Positions 17,167 through 24,837 of a stretch of DNA of 64,000 bases are shown here, piece after piece. The stretch's first letter is position 1, and each line of letters opens with the position of its first letter. Origin of the DNA: Marisimplicoccus sp965655775 (lineage in GTDB: Bacteria; Bacteroidota; Bacteroidia; Flavobacteriales; Flavobacteriaceae); the NCBI GenBank assembly GCA_965655775.1, contig CBFHHV010000001.1, positions 62,001-126,000 of the forward strand, given 5' to 3'. A program made the translations under genes and the position numbers. The notes beneath the pieces are model-generated. The model did no database searches and was not told the DNA's origin. It was given only the letters and a program-made list of their open reading frames with translations.

Positions 17167-18834
17167 CTATTTAGGGTATCTTATACTTTCAACTAAATCT
17201 TTAATTTTATTTGGTGTTGGTCTTGTAATTCTTGAAACAATTAAAGATACTATAAAGTTAATAATCATACCAATTGTACCAATACCTTCAGGAGATATTC
17301 CAAATAAGTAATCTTCTGGTAAGCCTGGTCCACCTAGTTGAGGCTTGAAATAGAATATATATATAGTTGTAAAAACTATTCCTATTATCATTCCAGATAA
17401 AGCTCCCTCTTTGTTCATCTTTTTATCAAAAATCCCTAAAATAATAGCAGGGAAAAAAGATGAGGCTGCCAAACCAAATGCTAGTGCAACAACCTCTGCA
17501 ACAAAACCTGGTGGGTTTAGCCCTGCAAGACCTGCAGCAACTACTGCTACTGCTATAGAAATTCTTGCAGCCCATAATTCTCCTTTTTCAGAAATATTTG
17601 GATTAATATTTTTCTTCAAAAGATCGTGTGAGATTGATGTTGAAATTACTAGAAGTAAACCAGCAGCTGTTGAAAGTGCAGCAGCTAATCCCCCTGCAAC
17701 TATTAATCCAATCACCCATGCTGGTAAATTAGCAATTTCTGGATTTGCTAAAACCATAATATCTCTATCAATAGTTAACTCATTTACTTGACTATCTGCA
17801 ACATATTGAATAACCCCATCTGCATTTTTATCATCAAATTCAAGAAGTCCAGTGTTCTCCCAATTCTTAAACCATTGAGGCATTTGAGCATATTTAGCAT
17901 TTGATACTGTATTAATCAAATTCACTTTAGCAAAAGCAGCAACTGCAGGAGCAGTTGTATAAAGTAATGATATAAATAATAGAGCCCATCCTGCCGAGAT
18001 TCTTGCATCTCTAACTTTTGGGACAGTAAAAAATCTTACAATTACATGAGGAAGACCTGCTGTTCCAAACATAAGAGCTGCTGTAATAAAAAATACATTT
18101 ATTAGAGTTGTTCGGTTAATATCAGTATATTTTTCAAATCCGAGATCTACTGATAGTTGATTTAAATTTTCTAATAAATATACTCCATCTAATGTTTTAC
18201 TTCCGAATCCAATTTGAGGTATTGGATTTCCCGTAGCCTGAAGAGATATAAAAATTGCCGGTACAGTAAATGCAAATATTAAAACACAATACTGTGCAAC
18301 TTGAGTGTATGTTATTCCCTTCATTCCTCCAAGTACAGCATAGAAAAAAACAATACCAATACCAATAATTACTCCTAAGTCATATGGTATCTCTAAAAAC
18401 CTTGAAAAAGCGACACCTACACCCTTCATTTGACCAACAACATATGTAAATGAGACAAAGATTGCACAAATCAACGCAACTGTTCTAGCAGTTTGGGAAT
18501 AGTATCTTTCACCAATAAAATCAGGAACAGTAAACTTACCAAATTTTCTAAGGTATGGAGCTAAACATAGTGCTAATAGTACATATCCACCTGTCCAACC
18601 CATCAAATATTGTGAACCACCATAACCAAGAAATGAAATTATTCCAGCCATAGATATGAATGAAGCAGCAGACATCCAATCAGCAGCAGTTGCCATTCCA
18701 TTTATCACTGGATGAATTCCTCCACCCGCAACATAAAACTCCTTAGTACTTTGAGCTCTTGACCAAATTGCTATTCCGATATAAAGCGAAAATGTTACGC
18801 CAACTAATAAATATGTCCAAAATTGCGCATCCAT
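17167..18834 (-). CDS. Sodium/solute symporter, probable acetate/monocarboxylate transporter (large subunit of the DUF4212-paired family)
   Basis: 555-residue SSS-family transporter with about 13 hydrophobic helices; the N-terminus has ATAADWMSAASFISMAG, a hallmark of the ActP-like branch. The extracellular loop contains DDKNADGVI, an EF-hand-like D-x-N-x-D-G loop known in the symporters that pair with a DUF4212 small subunit. It sits between the DUF4212 gene (one base away) and acs (two bases away), so Na+-coupled acetate uptake is the best guess, though other short carboxylates are possible. The symbol actP is not used because the paired family is distinct from E. coli ActP/YjcH. Confidence 0.9.
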   Translation of the reverse strand: MDAQFWTYLLVGVTFSLYIGIAIWSRAQSTKEFYVAGGGIHPVINGMATAADWMSAASFISMAGIISFLGYGGSQYLMGWTGGYVLLALCLAPYLRKFGKFTVPDFIGERYYSQTARTVALICAIFVSFTYVVGQMKGVGVAFSRFLEIPYDLGVIIGIGIVFFYAVLGGMKGITYTQVAQYCVLIFAFTVPAIFISLQATGNPIPQIGFGSKTLDGVYLLENLNQLSVDLGFEKYTDINRTTLINVFFITAALMFGTAGLPHVIVRFFTVPKVRDARISAGWALLFISLLYTTAPAVAAFAKVNLINTVSNAKYAQMPQWFKNWENTGLLEFDDKNADGVIQYVADSQVNELTIDRDIMVLANPEIANLPAWVIGLIVAGGLAAALSTAAGLLLVISTSISHDLLKKNINPNISEKGELWAARISIAVAVVAAGLAGLNPPGFVAEVVALAFGLAASSFFPAIILGIFDKKMNKEGALSGMIIGIVFTTIYIFYFKPQLGGPGLPEDYLFGISPEGIGTIGMIINFIVSLIVSRITRPTPNKIKDLVESIRYPK

Positions 18835-18835
18835 T

Positions 18836-19078
18836 TTATTCTTCTAAATTATGTTCTTTGTCTAATTTGTTCATCAAATAGACATATATGAAAATTAATA
18901 TTACAAATATGTAGATTGAGCCCTGTTGAGCAAACCAAAATCCAAGAGGAAAGCCTCCTAAAAAAATTGAGTTAAGATTTTCTGCAAACAAGATCCCAAA
19001 TCCAAAAGATGATATAAACCAAATTGTCAAAAGAATTCTCAAATACAAAATATTTTTTTTCCAATATTTTTCCTTCAT
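18836..19078 (-). CDS. DUF4212 sodium/substrate symporter small subunit
   Basis: 80 residues with two predicted membrane helices. The family pattern LTIWFISSFGFGILF, GGFPLGFWFAQQGS and YVYLMNKLD is clear. Genes of this family regularly precede an SSS symporter and are annotated as its small subunit. Here the symporter follows after a single base, and acs follows that. First gene of the cassette. The 67-bp gap upstream, after the thioesterase, shows no perfect TAnnTTTG, so transcription could start there from a weak promoter or read through from the thioesterase. Confidence 0.9.
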   Translation of the reverse strand: MKEKYWKKNILYLRILLTIWFISSFGFGILFAENLNSIFLGGFPLGFWFAQQGSIYIFVILIFIYVYLMNKLDKEHNLEE

Positions 19079-19145
19079 TTTATTTTCATTTTGCGTTAAA
19101 TTATCGATTTAAATTAAAAACATAAAAAATAACAATACTTCATTA

Positions 19146-19637
19146 TTACTGCTCATTAATGATATTTTCTGGATATTTTCCGTGCTTTCTCATATCTGCC
19201 TTAGTTAGTATTTTAAAAGAATCTGATTTTGAACAGTTTTTAAAAATTTCAAACGATTCCTCTGGCATTGATGTCAGTTTCCTTGTATCTGTATTTATAA
19301 GACCGAAAGCTAGATCAAGATGAGCAAGATGATTTCCAGCATTATCATAAAAATTTTGAAACAACGAAAAGAATCTTCCATCTTCACTATATCCATTTAT
19401 CTCAACATTAATTTTAAATTCAACCTCCATTAAAATTTCCTTGTAGTAGTGTATATGTTCATAGAACAATACTGGTCCTATTTTAAAATTTTCAAAAACA
19501 TCTTTATTCAGTTTAATAAAAGAAAAAAAAGACACTCTAGTATCAGTTGCATATTTAATATATGCATGATTTGCAACATGCCAATTTGGATCTAAATCTG
19601 TCCATGATACAAAAAAGGTTTTTTCAAATTTTTTCAA
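19146..19637 (-). CDS. Acyl-CoA thioesterase, hotdog fold (4HBT-like)
   Basis: 163 residues. The hotdog-fold active-site start VSWTDLDPNWHVANHAYIKYATD (in part: WTDLDPNWHVANHAY) carries the Asp expected of 4-hydroxybenzoyl-CoA thioesterase-like enzymes. Further on are VLFYEHIHYYKEI and LAHLDLAFGLI. It should hydrolyse an acyl-CoA; chain length is unknown. The start is TTG at 19637, since no ATG is available in frame. Separate from the upstream DUF456 gene by 40 bases; it may belong to a loose minus-strand run from 20678 to 19146. Confidence 0.8.
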   Translation of the reverse strand: MKKFEKTFFVSWTDLDPNWHVANHAYIKYATDTRVSFFSFIKLNKDVFENFKIGPVLFYEHIHYYKEILMEVEFKINVEINGYSEDGRFFSLFQNFYDNAGNHLAHLDLAFGLINTDTRKLTSMPEESFEIFKNCSKSDSFKILTKADMRKHGKYPENIINEQ

Positions 19638-19677
19638 TGTATTTATTTAATTGGTAAATTCAATTTAGGAAATTATT

Positions 19678-20175
19678 TTAAAAGAAACTCTCGCGATATC
19701 CCCAAAAAATATCAAAATAAAAAAATAAAAAACTTAGACTAATTAAAAATTTAATAACACTTCCTGCAATTACACCAACAAATGATCCAAATGCAGGTTT
19801 TATTGAATCCTGAAAGGATTTTTTTTCAGACATTTCACCTAATAATGCTCCTAAAAAAGGGCCAATAATAATACCTATAGGTCCTAAGATTATTAGAGCT
19901 ACAATTAAACCAACAGTGGTTCCAATCTGACCAGATCTAGTACCACCCAACTTTTTTACACCTAATATTGGAATAATATAGTCTAAGATTCCAACAGATA
20001 TTGCTACGGTTAGAGTTATTAAAACGAAGTTTAAGTTAAATTTTACTACTGACGTTAAATTTAAAAGTAAAATACCCAGCCAAGCAGTTACTGGGCCAGG
20101 TATTATTGGTATAAAGCTTCCAACTATTCCGATTAGGCATAACAGGAATCCTATTATTAGTATGAATAAATCCAA
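19678..20175 (-). CDS. DUF456 family membrane protein
   Basis: 165 residues, almost entirely hydrophobic with about four to five helices. The DUF456 pattern is visible: GSFIPIIPGPVTAWLGILLL near residues 20-39, LDYIIPILGVKKLGGTRSGQIGTTVGLIV in the middle (in part: GGTRSGQIGTTVG), and GPIGIIIGPFLGALLGE. Function in the family is unknown; the GxxxG-rich helices suggest oligomerisation in the membrane. Start is TTG at 20175, as the only in-frame initiation codon near the upstream stop; it lies 8 bases after the lipoprotein gene. Confidence 0.85.
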   Translation of the reverse strand: MDLFILIIGFLLCLIGIVGSFIPIIPGPVTAWLGILLLNLTSVVKFNLNFVLITLTVAISVGILDYIIPILGVKKLGGTRSGQIGTTVGLIVALIILGPIGIIIGPFLGALLGEMSEKKSFQDSIKPAFGSFVGVIAGSVIKFLISLSFLFFYFDIFWGYRESFF

Positions 20176-20183
20176 TTTATATT

Positions 20184-20678
20184 TTAATTCTGAGATGAAG
20201 GTCTTGCCTTCTCATAAAATATTATTCTGGAAAGTTTATCCTCTGTAAATTGTGCGTCAACCATCAGTAAACGTGATTGTTTACCTTCTTCAGTAGTAGT
20301 ATCTTCAACAGAGCCTGCAATTATCCAAACCTCAGCATTGTTAACTCCTACATATGGCAATGCCCAATACATATTAAGCTCAGGATCAAGAGTAAAATAG
20401 CCTTCAAGACCTTGTCTATGAGCTTCCTTTCCTTCTACTGTAGTCCCGTCAGGTAAGTCAAGAATAACACCATCAGTCTCATAGGATAAAACTTTATCAA
20501 TATCTTTTTCGTTATGAGCTTCAAGCCATTCTTTGAATATATCAGTATAATCGTCTGAAGCGTTAACAAATTTTTCGTTACCATCTTCTGCTATCCAATA
20601 TCCTGATCCTTTTGGCTCTTCAACTGGCATTTCACATGATGCAAGTAAAATTGCAAGTAAAAAAATATATTTTTTCAT
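20184..20678 (-). CDS. Lipoprotein with NTF2/SnoaL-like domain
   Basis: 164 residues. Signal peptide MKKYIFLLAILLASC with lipobox LASC, acylated Cys at residue 15, so a periplasm-facing or surface lipoprotein. The mature part looks like a SnoaL/NTF2-like alpha+beta cone: FKEWLEAHNEKDIDKVLSYE, a VILDLPDGTTVEGKEAHRQGL segment (in part: DLPDGTTVEGKEAHRQ) and beta strands to the C-terminus. The substrate, if any, is unknown. It is divergent from the secreted protein at 20777 and 8 bases upstream of the DUF456 gene. Confidence 0.75.
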   Translation of the reverse strand: MKKYIFLLAILLASCEMPVEEPKGSGYWIAEDGNEKFVNASDDYTDIFKEWLEAHNEKDIDKVLSYETDGVILDLPDGTTVEGKEAHRQGLEGYFTLDPELNMYWALPYVGVNNAEVWIIAGSVEDTTTEEGKQSRLLMVDAQFTEDKLSRIIFYEKARPSSQN

Positions 20679-20753
20679 TTTTATAATTATTGGTTATTCT
20701 ATAAATATATGGAAAGTAACCAAGAGATACTATCAATATTAACAATTTGGTTA

Positions 20754-20761
20754 TATATTTG
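20754..20761 (+). promoter_or_regulatory. -7 promoter element (TATATTTG) for the secreted protein gene
   Basis: Perfect TAnnTTTG, 15 bases before the ATG at 20777, in a 98-bp divergent gap. No good -33 element. The gap otherwise holds only a 21-codon chance open frame and a weak GGTTA/TAACC inverted repeat. Confidence 0.45.
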
Positions 20762-20776
20762 GACAAATAATTAATC

Positions 20777-21475
20777 ATGAAAAAAATTTTTATAATACTA
20801 TTAACCCTATCATTAGGGTTCTCTTATTCTCAAGATAATATTGCTTGGAATAGAGTTGATATATATGTACCAGCCAACCAAGCTGGAGCTTATCTAGAGG
20901 CTATGGATGAGTTTTACTCAAGTATAGATATGCCAGAGGGGGTTTCAGTCTCTCTTGTAAGATATTTTTATAGACCACAAGACTTAAAAGCAACACATTC
21001 AATTGTTTTTGCAGGTCCTGTTGATGGGATAATCAAGCTGAGAGAAATACGCTCTGGTGAAAAATACGAAGATTTCTATGATGACCTAGAGGCTTTAGAT
21101 TCCAAAGTTGTTGCTAACTCTGCTGGACAAAGTTTAATTAGAATAAATACAGATTCAGAGAGAGGAAATTGGGCTCAATCATGGCAATGGAGAGTGGATG
21201 ATCAAAGAGTTTTTGCTACTGCTTTTGTAGAATTGATGAGTAATTTTAAGTCAGTAGAAACATATGTTGCTCTAGGATCTATTAATCAAGGAGTAAGCAG
21301 AGATGGTGAGAGTCATTATATATACTCAAATCAAGGAAGTTTTGCTGATAATCTTAAAGGTGGTCCTCAGAATCAGCCAGAGATAGAAGCATTTGAGAAG
21401 TTTGGTAAAACTGTTGCACCTATATCAACTTTTCTGGGTACTAGAACAGAAGTTAACCTTAAGACTTGGAATTAA
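20777..21475 (+). CDS. Secreted protein of unknown function
   Basis: 232 residues with a clear Sec signal peptide (MKKIFIILLTLSLGFSYSQ, cleavage after about residue 19). I do not recognise the family. Two similar-looking alpha+beta stretches are visible: VDIYVPANQAGAYLEAMDEF with a following strand, and FVELMSNFKSVETYVALGS with a following strand. A pair of ferredoxin-like (dimeric alpha-beta barrel) modules is a weak guess. No Cys in the mature part and no sorting domain at the C-terminus, so it is probably soluble in the periplasm. It is followed by an intrinsic terminator, so it forms its own transcription unit. Confidence 0.8.
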   Translation: MKKIFIILLTLSLGFSYSQDNIAWNRVDIYVPANQAGAYLEAMDEFYSSIDMPEGVSVSLVRYFYRPQDLKATHSIVFAGPVDGIIKLREIRSGEKYEDFYDDLEALDSKVVANSAGQSLIRINTDSERGNWAQSWQWRVDDQRVFATAFVELMSNFKSVETYVALGSINQGVSRDGESHYIYSNQGSFADNLKGGPQNQPEIEAFEKFGKTVAPISTFLGTRTEVNLKTWN

Positions 21476-21494
21476 TTAAATTTTAATATTCATC

Positions 21495-21527
21495 AAAAAA
21501 CCCTCTGTAATATGAGGGTTTTTTTAT
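21495..21527 (+). terminator. Intrinsic terminator after the secreted protein gene
   Basis: Inverted repeat CCCTC (21501-21505), 8-base loop, GAGGG (21514-21518), followed by seven T from 21519, with a matching A-run upstream. One of only two clear intrinsic terminators in the window. It covers the region where a longer open frame for the redoxin could start, so that start is unlikely. Confidence 0.85.
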
Positions 21528-21544
21528 TTTTAATAAAAATAATT

Positions 21545-22099
21545 ATGGCAAGAACTCCTTCAAATATGATTTCTCTTGGATCTGTAGCACCTGATTTCAA
21601 TCTAATTGATGTTACATCTGATTCGAATTTTTCTTTAAAAGAAAATAAGGGGACTGTTGGAACAGTAATAATGTTTATATGTAATCACTGTCCATACGTT
21701 AAGCATGTAAACCCAACTATAAGTAAATTAGCTAAACAGTATCAAAGCGATGAAATAAAATTTATTGCTATCTCTAGTAATGATATAATTAATTATCCTG
21801 AGGATAGTCCTGAAAAAATGAAAACAAATGCTGTTGAAAATGATTTTAATTTTCCGTATTTGTATGATGAGACTCAAGAAGTAGCTAAAGCATATGATGC
21901 AGCATGTACTCCAGATTTTTATTTATATAATGACAACCTTAAATTAGTTTACAGAGGACAACTTGATGATTCAAGACCGGGTAACGAAGTTGAGTCCAAT
22001 GGGAATGACATTAAAAATGCAATTGATTGTCTTATAAATGGTATTGAAAATAATGACCTACAGAAACCAAGTATTGGTTGTAATATAAAATGGAAATAA
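21545..22099 (+). CDS. Redoxin/AhpC-TSA family thioredoxin-like protein
   Basis: 184 residues from the ATG at 21545 (MARTPSNMISLGSVAPDFNL). An in-frame ATG at 21512 exists but lies inside the terminator hairpin of the upstream gene and adds eleven unlikely residues. The thioredoxin-fold redox site is CNHC in MFICNHCPYVKHVNP; a second conserved Cys is in DAACTPDFYLYN near the cis-Pro strand. Cytosolic peroxiredoxin-like reductase, substrate unknown. Its stop overlaps the downstream dehydratase start by 10 bases. Confidence 0.88.
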   Translation: MARTPSNMISLGSVAPDFNLIDVTSDSNFSLKENKGTVGTVIMFICNHCPYVKHVNPTISKLAKQYQSDEIKFIAISSNDIINYPEDSPEKMKTNAVENDFNFPYLYDETQEVAKAYDAACTPDFYLYNDNLKLVYRGQLDDSRPGNEVESNGNDIKNAIDCLINGIENNDLQKPSIGCNIKWK

Positions 22100-23031
22100 A
22101 AAAATTAGATTTAATAGATTGTCATAATCGTATTAAACCATTAATTCATAATACTCCTGTTTTAACATCAAGTTACATTAATGAATTAACAGAGGCTGAA
22201 GTCTATTTTAAATGTGAAAATTTTCAAAAAATGGGTGCATTTAAAATGAGAGGGGCAGCAAATGCAATTCTTAGACTCTCTGATGAACAGAAAAGTAAAG
22301 GTGTTGTTACTCATTCTTCAGGGAATCATGCTCAGGCAATTTCACTAGCTGCAAAAAAAATTGGAATAAAGGCTTACATAGTTATGCCTTCAAATGCTCC
22401 TAAAATAAAAAAAGAGGCTGTTAGAGGTTATGGCGGGGAGTTAATTGAGTGTGAGTCAAATCTTAAGGCTAGAGAAGCAGCAGCTGAAGATGTAGTGCAT
22501 TTTAAGAGTGCTACTTTTATTCATCCTTCAAATAATTTAGATGTAATAATAGGACAAGGTACTGCATCTAAAGAGCTTATAGAACAATATGGTTCTTTTG
22601 ATCACATATTGGTTCCAATAGGTGGTGGAGGTCTTATAGCTGGAAGTGCATTAGCAGCAAAATATTTTGGGGATAATTGCTCAGTAATTGGAACAGAACC
22701 TTTTGAAGTCGATGATGCCTTCAGATCTTTAATAAGTGGTAAAATTGAGACTAATATTACTACTAATACTATTGCTGATGGTTTAAGAACTCAGCTTGGA
22801 GATAAAAACTTTCCTATTATTCTTAATGAAGTAAAAAAAATTATAAGAATTACAGAAGATGAGATAATTGATTCAATGAAATTAATTTGGCAACGCCTCA
22901 AGATAATATGTGAACCATCTTGTTCACTTCCACTAGCTGGAATCATAAAAAATAAAGATGAGTTTAAAGGAAAAAAAATTGGAGTTGTTATTACAGGCGG
23001 TAATATAGATTTAGATAATCTTCCTTTTTAA
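22090..23031 (+). CDS. PLP-dependent threonine/serine dehydratase (or serine racemase)
   Basis: 313 residues, fold-type II PLP enzyme. The Schiff-base Lys is Lys52 in KMGAFKMRGAAN; SSGNHAQA binds the substrate carboxylate; the PLP phosphate loop is GGGGLIAG. It lacks the C-terminal ACT-like regulatory domain of biosynthetic IlvA, so it is a catabolic-type TdcB/serine racemase-like member that deaminates Thr or Ser. It overlaps the redoxin by 10 bases and ends on a shared TTAA with the convergent membrane-protein gene. Confidence 0.88.
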   Translation: MEIKKLDLIDCHNRIKPLIHNTPVLTSSYINELTEAEVYFKCENFQKMGAFKMRGAANAILRLSDEQKSKGVVTHSSGNHAQAISLAAKKIGIKAYIVMPSNAPKIKKEAVRGYGGELIECESNLKAREAAAEDVVHFKSATFIHPSNNLDVIIGQGTASKELIEQYGSFDHILVPIGGGGLIAGSALAAKYFGDNCSVIGTEPFEVDDAFRSLISGKIETNITTNTIADGLRTQLGDKNFPIILNEVKKIIRITEDEIIDSMKLIWQRLKIICEPSCSLPLAGIIKNKDEFKGKKIGVVITGGNIDLDNLPF

Positions 23032-23462
23032 GAGAGTTTTCTATACCCCCATAATGAGACTAAAAACATAAGGATACTTCCCCAACCAAGGTAAATAAAA
23101 GGAGAACTAGGTATAAGGATGTATGCCATTGTCTGAGCAGATATTACCATTAACCCAATACAAATCAATAAGTTTCTTGCAAAGACTTTATTTTCAATAA
23201 ATTTTGTTTTAGCAAAAGAGACTATAAAAATACCAATTATAGAAACCCAAAGACCAAAGAAACGATAGATTTGCTTGAGGTAGCCCGGCAGAGTTTGATT
23301 AATTTCTTCATTAAATAATTGATCAAAAGTCATATTGAGCCTTTCTTCATTTGCAACTTTATCAAGCATCCAAGGCTCGTCAACTAGCATCCATCTTAAT
23401 CCAAGAATGATAAAAATAATTCCTAGTGTAACTATTGGTGTTAAAAATATTTTTTTTATCAT
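23028..23462 (-). CDS. Small four-helix membrane protein, unknown function
   Basis: 144 residues from the ATG at 23462, MIKKIFLTPIVTLG. The frame stays open upstream through the tRNA-Val gene, but those 25 residues are tRNA sequence. About four membrane helices are visible: residues about 8-28, about 67-85, about 95-115 and about 120-140. It might relate to DUF4345-type proteins, but I cannot confirm this. The start codon lies only two bases after the tRNA discriminator base, so the gene appears to be expressed from the tRNA promoter and would be left leaderless after tRNA 3' processing. Confidence 0.7.
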   Translation of the reverse strand: MIKKIFLTPIVTLGIIFIILGLRWMLVDEPWMLDKVANEERLNMTFDQLFNEEINQTLPGYLKQIYRFFGLWVSIIGIFIVSFAKTKFIENKVFARNLLICIGLMVISAQTMAYILIPSSPFIYLGWGSILMFLVSLWGYRKLS

Positions 23463-23464
23463 AG

Positions 23465-23539
23465 TGGGTGATACTGGATTCGAACCAGTGACCCCTACCC
23501 TGTCAAGGTAGTGCTCTAAACCAACTGAGCTAATCACCC
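23465..23539 (-). tRNA. tRNA-Val (anticodon GAC)
   Basis: 75-base cloverleaf on the minus strand. Acceptor GGGTGAT pairs with ATCACCC, the D-arm is GCTC/GAGC, and the anticodon stem CTACC/GGTAG encloses loop TTGACAG, giving anticodon GAC (reads GUC/GUU, Val). The variable loop is 5 bases, and the T-arm ACTGG/CCAGT has loop TTCGAAT. Discriminator A; CCA is not encoded (the next bases are CT, then the ATG of the membrane-protein gene). Promoter element TAAATTTG lies 8 bases before its 5' end. Confidence 0.97.
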
Positions 23540-23547
23540 GAGCATTA

Positions 23548-23555
23548 CAAATTTA
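23548..23555 (-). promoter_or_regulatory. -7 promoter element for tRNA-Val (TAAATTTG)
   Basis: Perfect TAnnTTTG, eight bases before the first base of tRNA-Val, the expected distance for a start at or just before the tRNA 5' end. It would also drive the membrane-protein gene immediately downstream of the tRNA. Confidence 0.55.
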
Positions 23556-23568
23556 AAAGATTTCTTTA

Positions 23569-23576
23569 TACTTTTG
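23569..23576 (+). promoter_or_regulatory. -7 promoter element for the flavin reductase gene (TACTTTTG)
   Basis: Perfect TAnnTTTG ending four bases before the ATG at 23581, implying a leaderless or nearly leaderless transcript. Back-to-back with the tRNA-Val promoter in a 41-bp gap. Confidence 0.5.
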
Positions 23577-23580
23577 GTTA

Positions 23581-24198
23581 ATGAAACATTTATCCAAAAA
23601 AGACTTTGACGACTTACAGAAATTTTATAGAATCAATCTTATAAATTCATGTACGGGTTATAAATCTGCTAATCTTATTGGCAGTATCTCAAAAGAAGGA
23701 GTTGAAAATGTAGCAGTCTTTAGTTCAATTACACATTTAGGTAGTAATCCTGCAATGCTTGGATATATTTTAAGGCCTACAACTGTTCCAAGAAACACAT
23801 TTAAGAATATTAAGGAAACTAAATTGTTTACAGTAAACCATATAGTTAGTGACATTATTAATGATGCTCATCATACAAGCGCAAAGTATCCAGAAGAAAT
23901 CTCTGAATTTGACAAGACTAATCTTGAGCAGGAATATAAAGATGGATGCAAAGCACCTTTTGTTAAAGGCTCACCAGTTCAGTTAGTTTGTAAATACCTT
24001 AATGAATATAATATTGAAGAAAATGGAACAATACTTGTAGTTGCATCTATTGAAGAATTATATTTCAATGAAGATTTAATAAGTGATTCAGGATTTCTAC
24101 AATTAGATAAAGGCAATGTTGTTACAGTTAACGGTTGTGATGGATATGCATTACCAAGTTTATTAAATAGATTTGACTATCAAAGACCAAAAAAATAA
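23581..24198 (+). CDS. Flavin reductase-like FMN-binding protein
   Basis: 205 residues with the split-barrel flavin reductase fold: a strand with VENVAVFSSITHLGSNPAMLGYI (in part: FSSITHLGSNPAMLG) where N-terminal FMN-binding residues sit, then RNTFKNIKET and FTVNHI. Members bind FMN and use NAD(P)H to make reduced flavin or act as small flavoproteins; no partner oxygenase is seen nearby. The stop immediately abuts the O-methyltransferase ATG, so the two genes are co-transcribed. Confidence 0.82.
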   Translation: MKHLSKKDFDDLQKFYRINLINSCTGYKSANLIGSISKEGVENVAVFSSITHLGSNPAMLGYILRPTTVPRNTFKNIKETKLFTVNHIVSDIINDAHHTSAKYPEEISEFDKTNLEQEYKDGCKAPFVKGSPVQLVCKYLNEYNIEENGTILVVASIEELYFNEDLISDSGFLQLDKGNVVTVNGCDGYALPSLLNRFDYQRPKK

Positions 24199-24837
24199 AT
24201 GGATTTTATTTCTGAAAAATTAGCTGAATATCTCTCGCAAAACTCTGATAAAGAACCAGAAATTTTATCAAAACTCAATAAAGAGACACATCAAAAAATT
24301 CTTCAACCAAGAATGTTGAGTGGTCATATTCAAGGAAGGTTTTTAAGTTTAATATCTAAAATTAAGTCACCGCTTCATATACTTGAAATAGGAACATATA
24401 CTGGTTATGGGACTTTATGTCTTGCAGAAGGTTTAGCAACTAATGGAAAAATTTTCACTATTGACAGAAATGAAGAACTTATTAATATTCAAAACAAATA
24501 CTTTGAAGAAAGTGGTAATAGGGATAAAATAGTTCAACTTACTGGAAATGCTGTCGATATATTAATGGATCTCAATGAAAATTTTGATCTTATCTTTATT
24601 GACGCAGATAAAGAAAATTATATAAAATACTTTGAAATAGTCTCCAAGAAATTAAATCCAAATGGTATAATAATATCTGATAATGTTTTATGGTCAGGTA
24701 AAGTGGTAGAGGAGAGTGATAATGACGAAGAGACAGATACTTTAATTAAGTTTAATAAGCTTTTGAGCAAAGATGAAAGATTTGAAACTATAATTCTCCC
24801 TCTTAGAGATGGGCTTTCTATTTCAAGATTAATTTAA
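24199..24837 (+). CDS. SAM-dependent O-methyltransferase (caffeoyl-CoA OMT-like)
   Basis: 212 residues of the class I methyltransferase fold. Motif I is ILEIGTYTGYGTLCLAEGL, the acidic residue after strand 2 is in IFTIDRNEE, and LIFIDADKENY is the metal-associated motif of the divalent-cation-dependent OMT family. The acceptor is unknown. It directly follows the flavin reductase gene with no spacer. The 3' end overlaps the convergent tatA gene by nine bases. Confidence 0.88.
   Translation: MDFISEKLAEYLSQNSDKEPEILSKLNKETHQKILQPRMLSGHIQGRFLSLISKIKSPLHILEIGTYTGYGTLCLAEGLATNGKIFTIDRNEELINIQNKYFEESGNRDKIVQLTGNAVDILMDLNENFDLIFIDADKENYIKYFEIVSKKLNPNGIIISDNVLWSGKVVEESDNDEETDTLIKFNKLLSKDERFETIILPLRDGLSISRLI

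Noticed and set aside
17411..17791. 126-codon frame antisense to the symporter gene
   Set aside because: Ala/Thr-rich composition simply mirrors the hydrophobic helices of the symporter on the other strand; no motif or promoter.
20688..20726. Weak GGTTA...TAACC inverted repeat in the 98-bp divergent gap
   Set aside because: Five base pairs with a loop of more than twenty bases and no T-run; too weak to be called a terminator or operator.
20709..20774. 21-codon micro-ORF ending just before the secreted protein gene
   Set aside because: It overlaps the -7 promoter element TATATTTG of that gene, so it would not be on the transcript; no codon bias like that of the phe leader.
23463..23537. N-terminal extension of the small membrane protein through the tRNA-Val gene
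   Set aside because: The 25 extra residues are encoded by a perfect cloverleaf tRNA; the hydrophobic protein has a natural start with MIKKIFLTP at 23462.
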